From CAMDWQ01 sp964497635 (GTDB lineage: Bacteria > Omnitrophota > Gorgyraeia > 2-02-FULL-51-18): a stretch of DNA of 7,842 nt. The notes under the pieces were generated by a model, which saw nothing but the letters and a program-made list of their open reading frames with translations, did not search any database and was not told the DNA's origin. The number at the start of each line of letters is the position of its first letter. The stretch's first letter is position 1. The position numbers and the translations under genes were made by a program. The stretch spans positions 1 to 7,842 of the forward strand of contig CAZCDB010000064.1 of assembly GCA_964497635.1 (NCBI GenBank), given 5' to 3'. This document shows, in pieces, positions 6,823 through 7,842 of this stretch.

Positions 6823-7842
6823 ATGGATCAACAAAAACCAACCACAAAGAGCCGTTATTCACGAGTATTGAGAGGGGTCTCTCTTTTACTCGTCGTGACT
6901 TTTTCCTGGCAGGATTTGGCACTTTCAGCACCCCTTGAAAATATTTCGCGGTTGGGAAGCTGGGGCGCCCTAGATCCCGCCAAGATCCAATTTTCAGGAT
7001 CTTTTGCCAAGGTTTCTGACGTGTATAAGGGAAGCGACTCCAAGCTTCTCATTCATATCCAAGACGCCCATACCAATACCAGCGGGCAAAAAAATCTTTC
7101 CCAGGCTTTGGAAGAGCTTATCAAGCGTCATGATATTCAGACGGTGTTTATTGAAGGGGGTACCAAGGATGACTCCCTAGATTTTTTAAGACCCCTCGCT
7201 TCCCCTGAAGTCCGCGAACGCGTCGCTAAAAAATATCTCATGCAGGGCGAGCTCAACGGCGCGGAGTATTTAAGCCTTGCGTCAGATCATGATTTTAAAA
7301 TTCTTGGTGTTGAAGAAGCCAAGCTCTACGATCAAAATCTTCGCACCTACGCGGCCGTGGTGTCGCATCGCGAAGCGGTTCTTTCCTATTTAGGCACGAT
7401 GACACAGAGAGTTCAAAGCCTCAAGCAGAAGCTCTATCCCAAAGATATCCTCAAATTTGACGATTTTCTGGCTCTCTATCGGAAAAAAGAAAAAAGCTTC
7501 ACCGAGTACTATGACACCCTGTCTTTGGCAGCCGGAGAGAGAAGCGTCAATCTTTTGGGTTTCCCTCATTTTCTCTCACTCAAAGATTTAAAAACCCAGG
7601 AAGAAAAAATTGATTTCAAAAAAGCCAATACCCAACAACAAGCGCTTGTTTCTGCGCTCTCTGAGAAAGATTTCATCGCTCAGGCCCAGAAATTAAAATC
7701 CGGCAATCTTTCCCCTTTACCCCTCTATGACTCAATACTTCGCCAGGCTCAAGCCAATAAGATTGATCTGTCCTCTTACCCGGATTTTGTCGCGTATGTG
7801 GACTATCTACGTAGTTTTGCCAAGATCAAAATGGAGAGGCTC
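6823..7842 (+). CDS. Secreted protein of unknown function, partial (3' end beyond window)
   Basis: The frame opens at ATG 6823 and stays open for 340 codons to the right edge, so the C-terminus is missing. An in-frame TAA at 6793-6795, with no other ATG, GTG or TTG between, makes this the first possible start. There is only a weak AAGG 14 bases upstream. Residues 9-16 are basic and 17-28 hydrophobic, and a signal-peptidase-like site follows near ALSA (33-36), so export is likely. Further on, LLIHIQDAHTN (75-85) looks like a beta strand ending in Asp81 and His83, and a helix leads to a second strand with VFIEGG (108-113). A third, KILGVEEAKLYDQN, lies at 159-172. This alternation is reminiscent of the ChaN/TraB/Tiki and EreA-like hydrolase or metal-binding folds, but that is inference. 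I recall similar 'IQDAH..N' proteins from uncultured PVC-type genomes. The rest is helical and charged. Function is unknown. Confidence 0.85.
   Translation, partial: MDQQKPTTKSRYSRVLRGVSLLLVVTFSWQDLALSAPLENISRLGSWGALDPAKIQFSGSFAKVSDVYKGSDSKLLIHIQDAHTNTSGQKNLSQALEELIKRHDIQTVFIEGGTKDDSLDFLRPLASPEVRERVAKKYLMQGELNGAEYLSLASDHDFKILGVEEAKLYDQNLRTYAAVVSHREAVLSYLGTMTQRVQSLKQKLYPKDILKFDDFLALYRKKEKSFTEYYDTLSLAAGERSVNLLGFPHFLSLKDLKTQEEKIDFKKANTQQQALVSALSEKDFIAQAQKLKSGNLSPLPLYDSILRQAQANKIDLSSYPDFVAYVDYLRSFAKIKMERL

Overview
The window is a compact, entirely plus-strand stretch of a Gram-negative bacterial chromosome. The lipid A acyltransferase gene implies an LPS-bearing outer membrane. No mobile element, CRISPR array or RNA gene could be supported. 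The chromosome style (tight gene packing, a moderate G+C content by eye, a secreted protein of the 'IQDAH..N' type at the right edge) reminds me of uncultured PVC-related lineages such as Omnitrophota. That placement is an impression from family style, not a demonstration.

Layout. Bases 1-114 are a leader that carries the ribosome binding site of the first gene; any upstream gene lies mostly outside the window. From 115 to 6722 six genes run head to tail without any intergenic space: rsmI (16S rRNA methyltransferase), a YopX-domain protein, ppc (phosphoenolpyruvate carboxylase), aguB (N-carbamoylputrescine amidase), aguA (agmatine deiminase) and an lpxL/htrB-type lipid A acyltransferase. The first pair abuts (stop TAA directly followed by ATG). 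The next four junctions are all 4-base ATGA or GTGA overlaps. This is the layout of one translationally coupled operon. A 100-base gap (6723-6822) follows, with weak inverted repeats and a plausible sigma-70-like promoter. An open frame then begins at 6823 and runs off the right edge; it encodes a secreted or membrane-anchored protein of unknown function.

How the genes fit together. AguA and AguB catalyse consecutive steps (agmatine to N-carbamoylputrescine to putrescine), so putrescine synthesis is the one clear pathway module; the arginine decarboxylase that makes agmatine is not in the window. PEP carboxylase replenishes oxaloacetate and hence aspartate, which feeds amino-acid and arginine synthesis. 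That link to the polyamine genes is only inferred. RsmI acts on the ribosome and the acyltransferase on the envelope, so the operon looks like a mixed housekeeping unit.

Points worth a second look are the phage-type YopX gene locked into this housekeeping operon, an RsmI without its usual C-terminal domain, a PEP carboxylase with substitutions in the PEP-binding loop and at the aspartate-inhibition site, and the uncharacterised secreted protein at the end.
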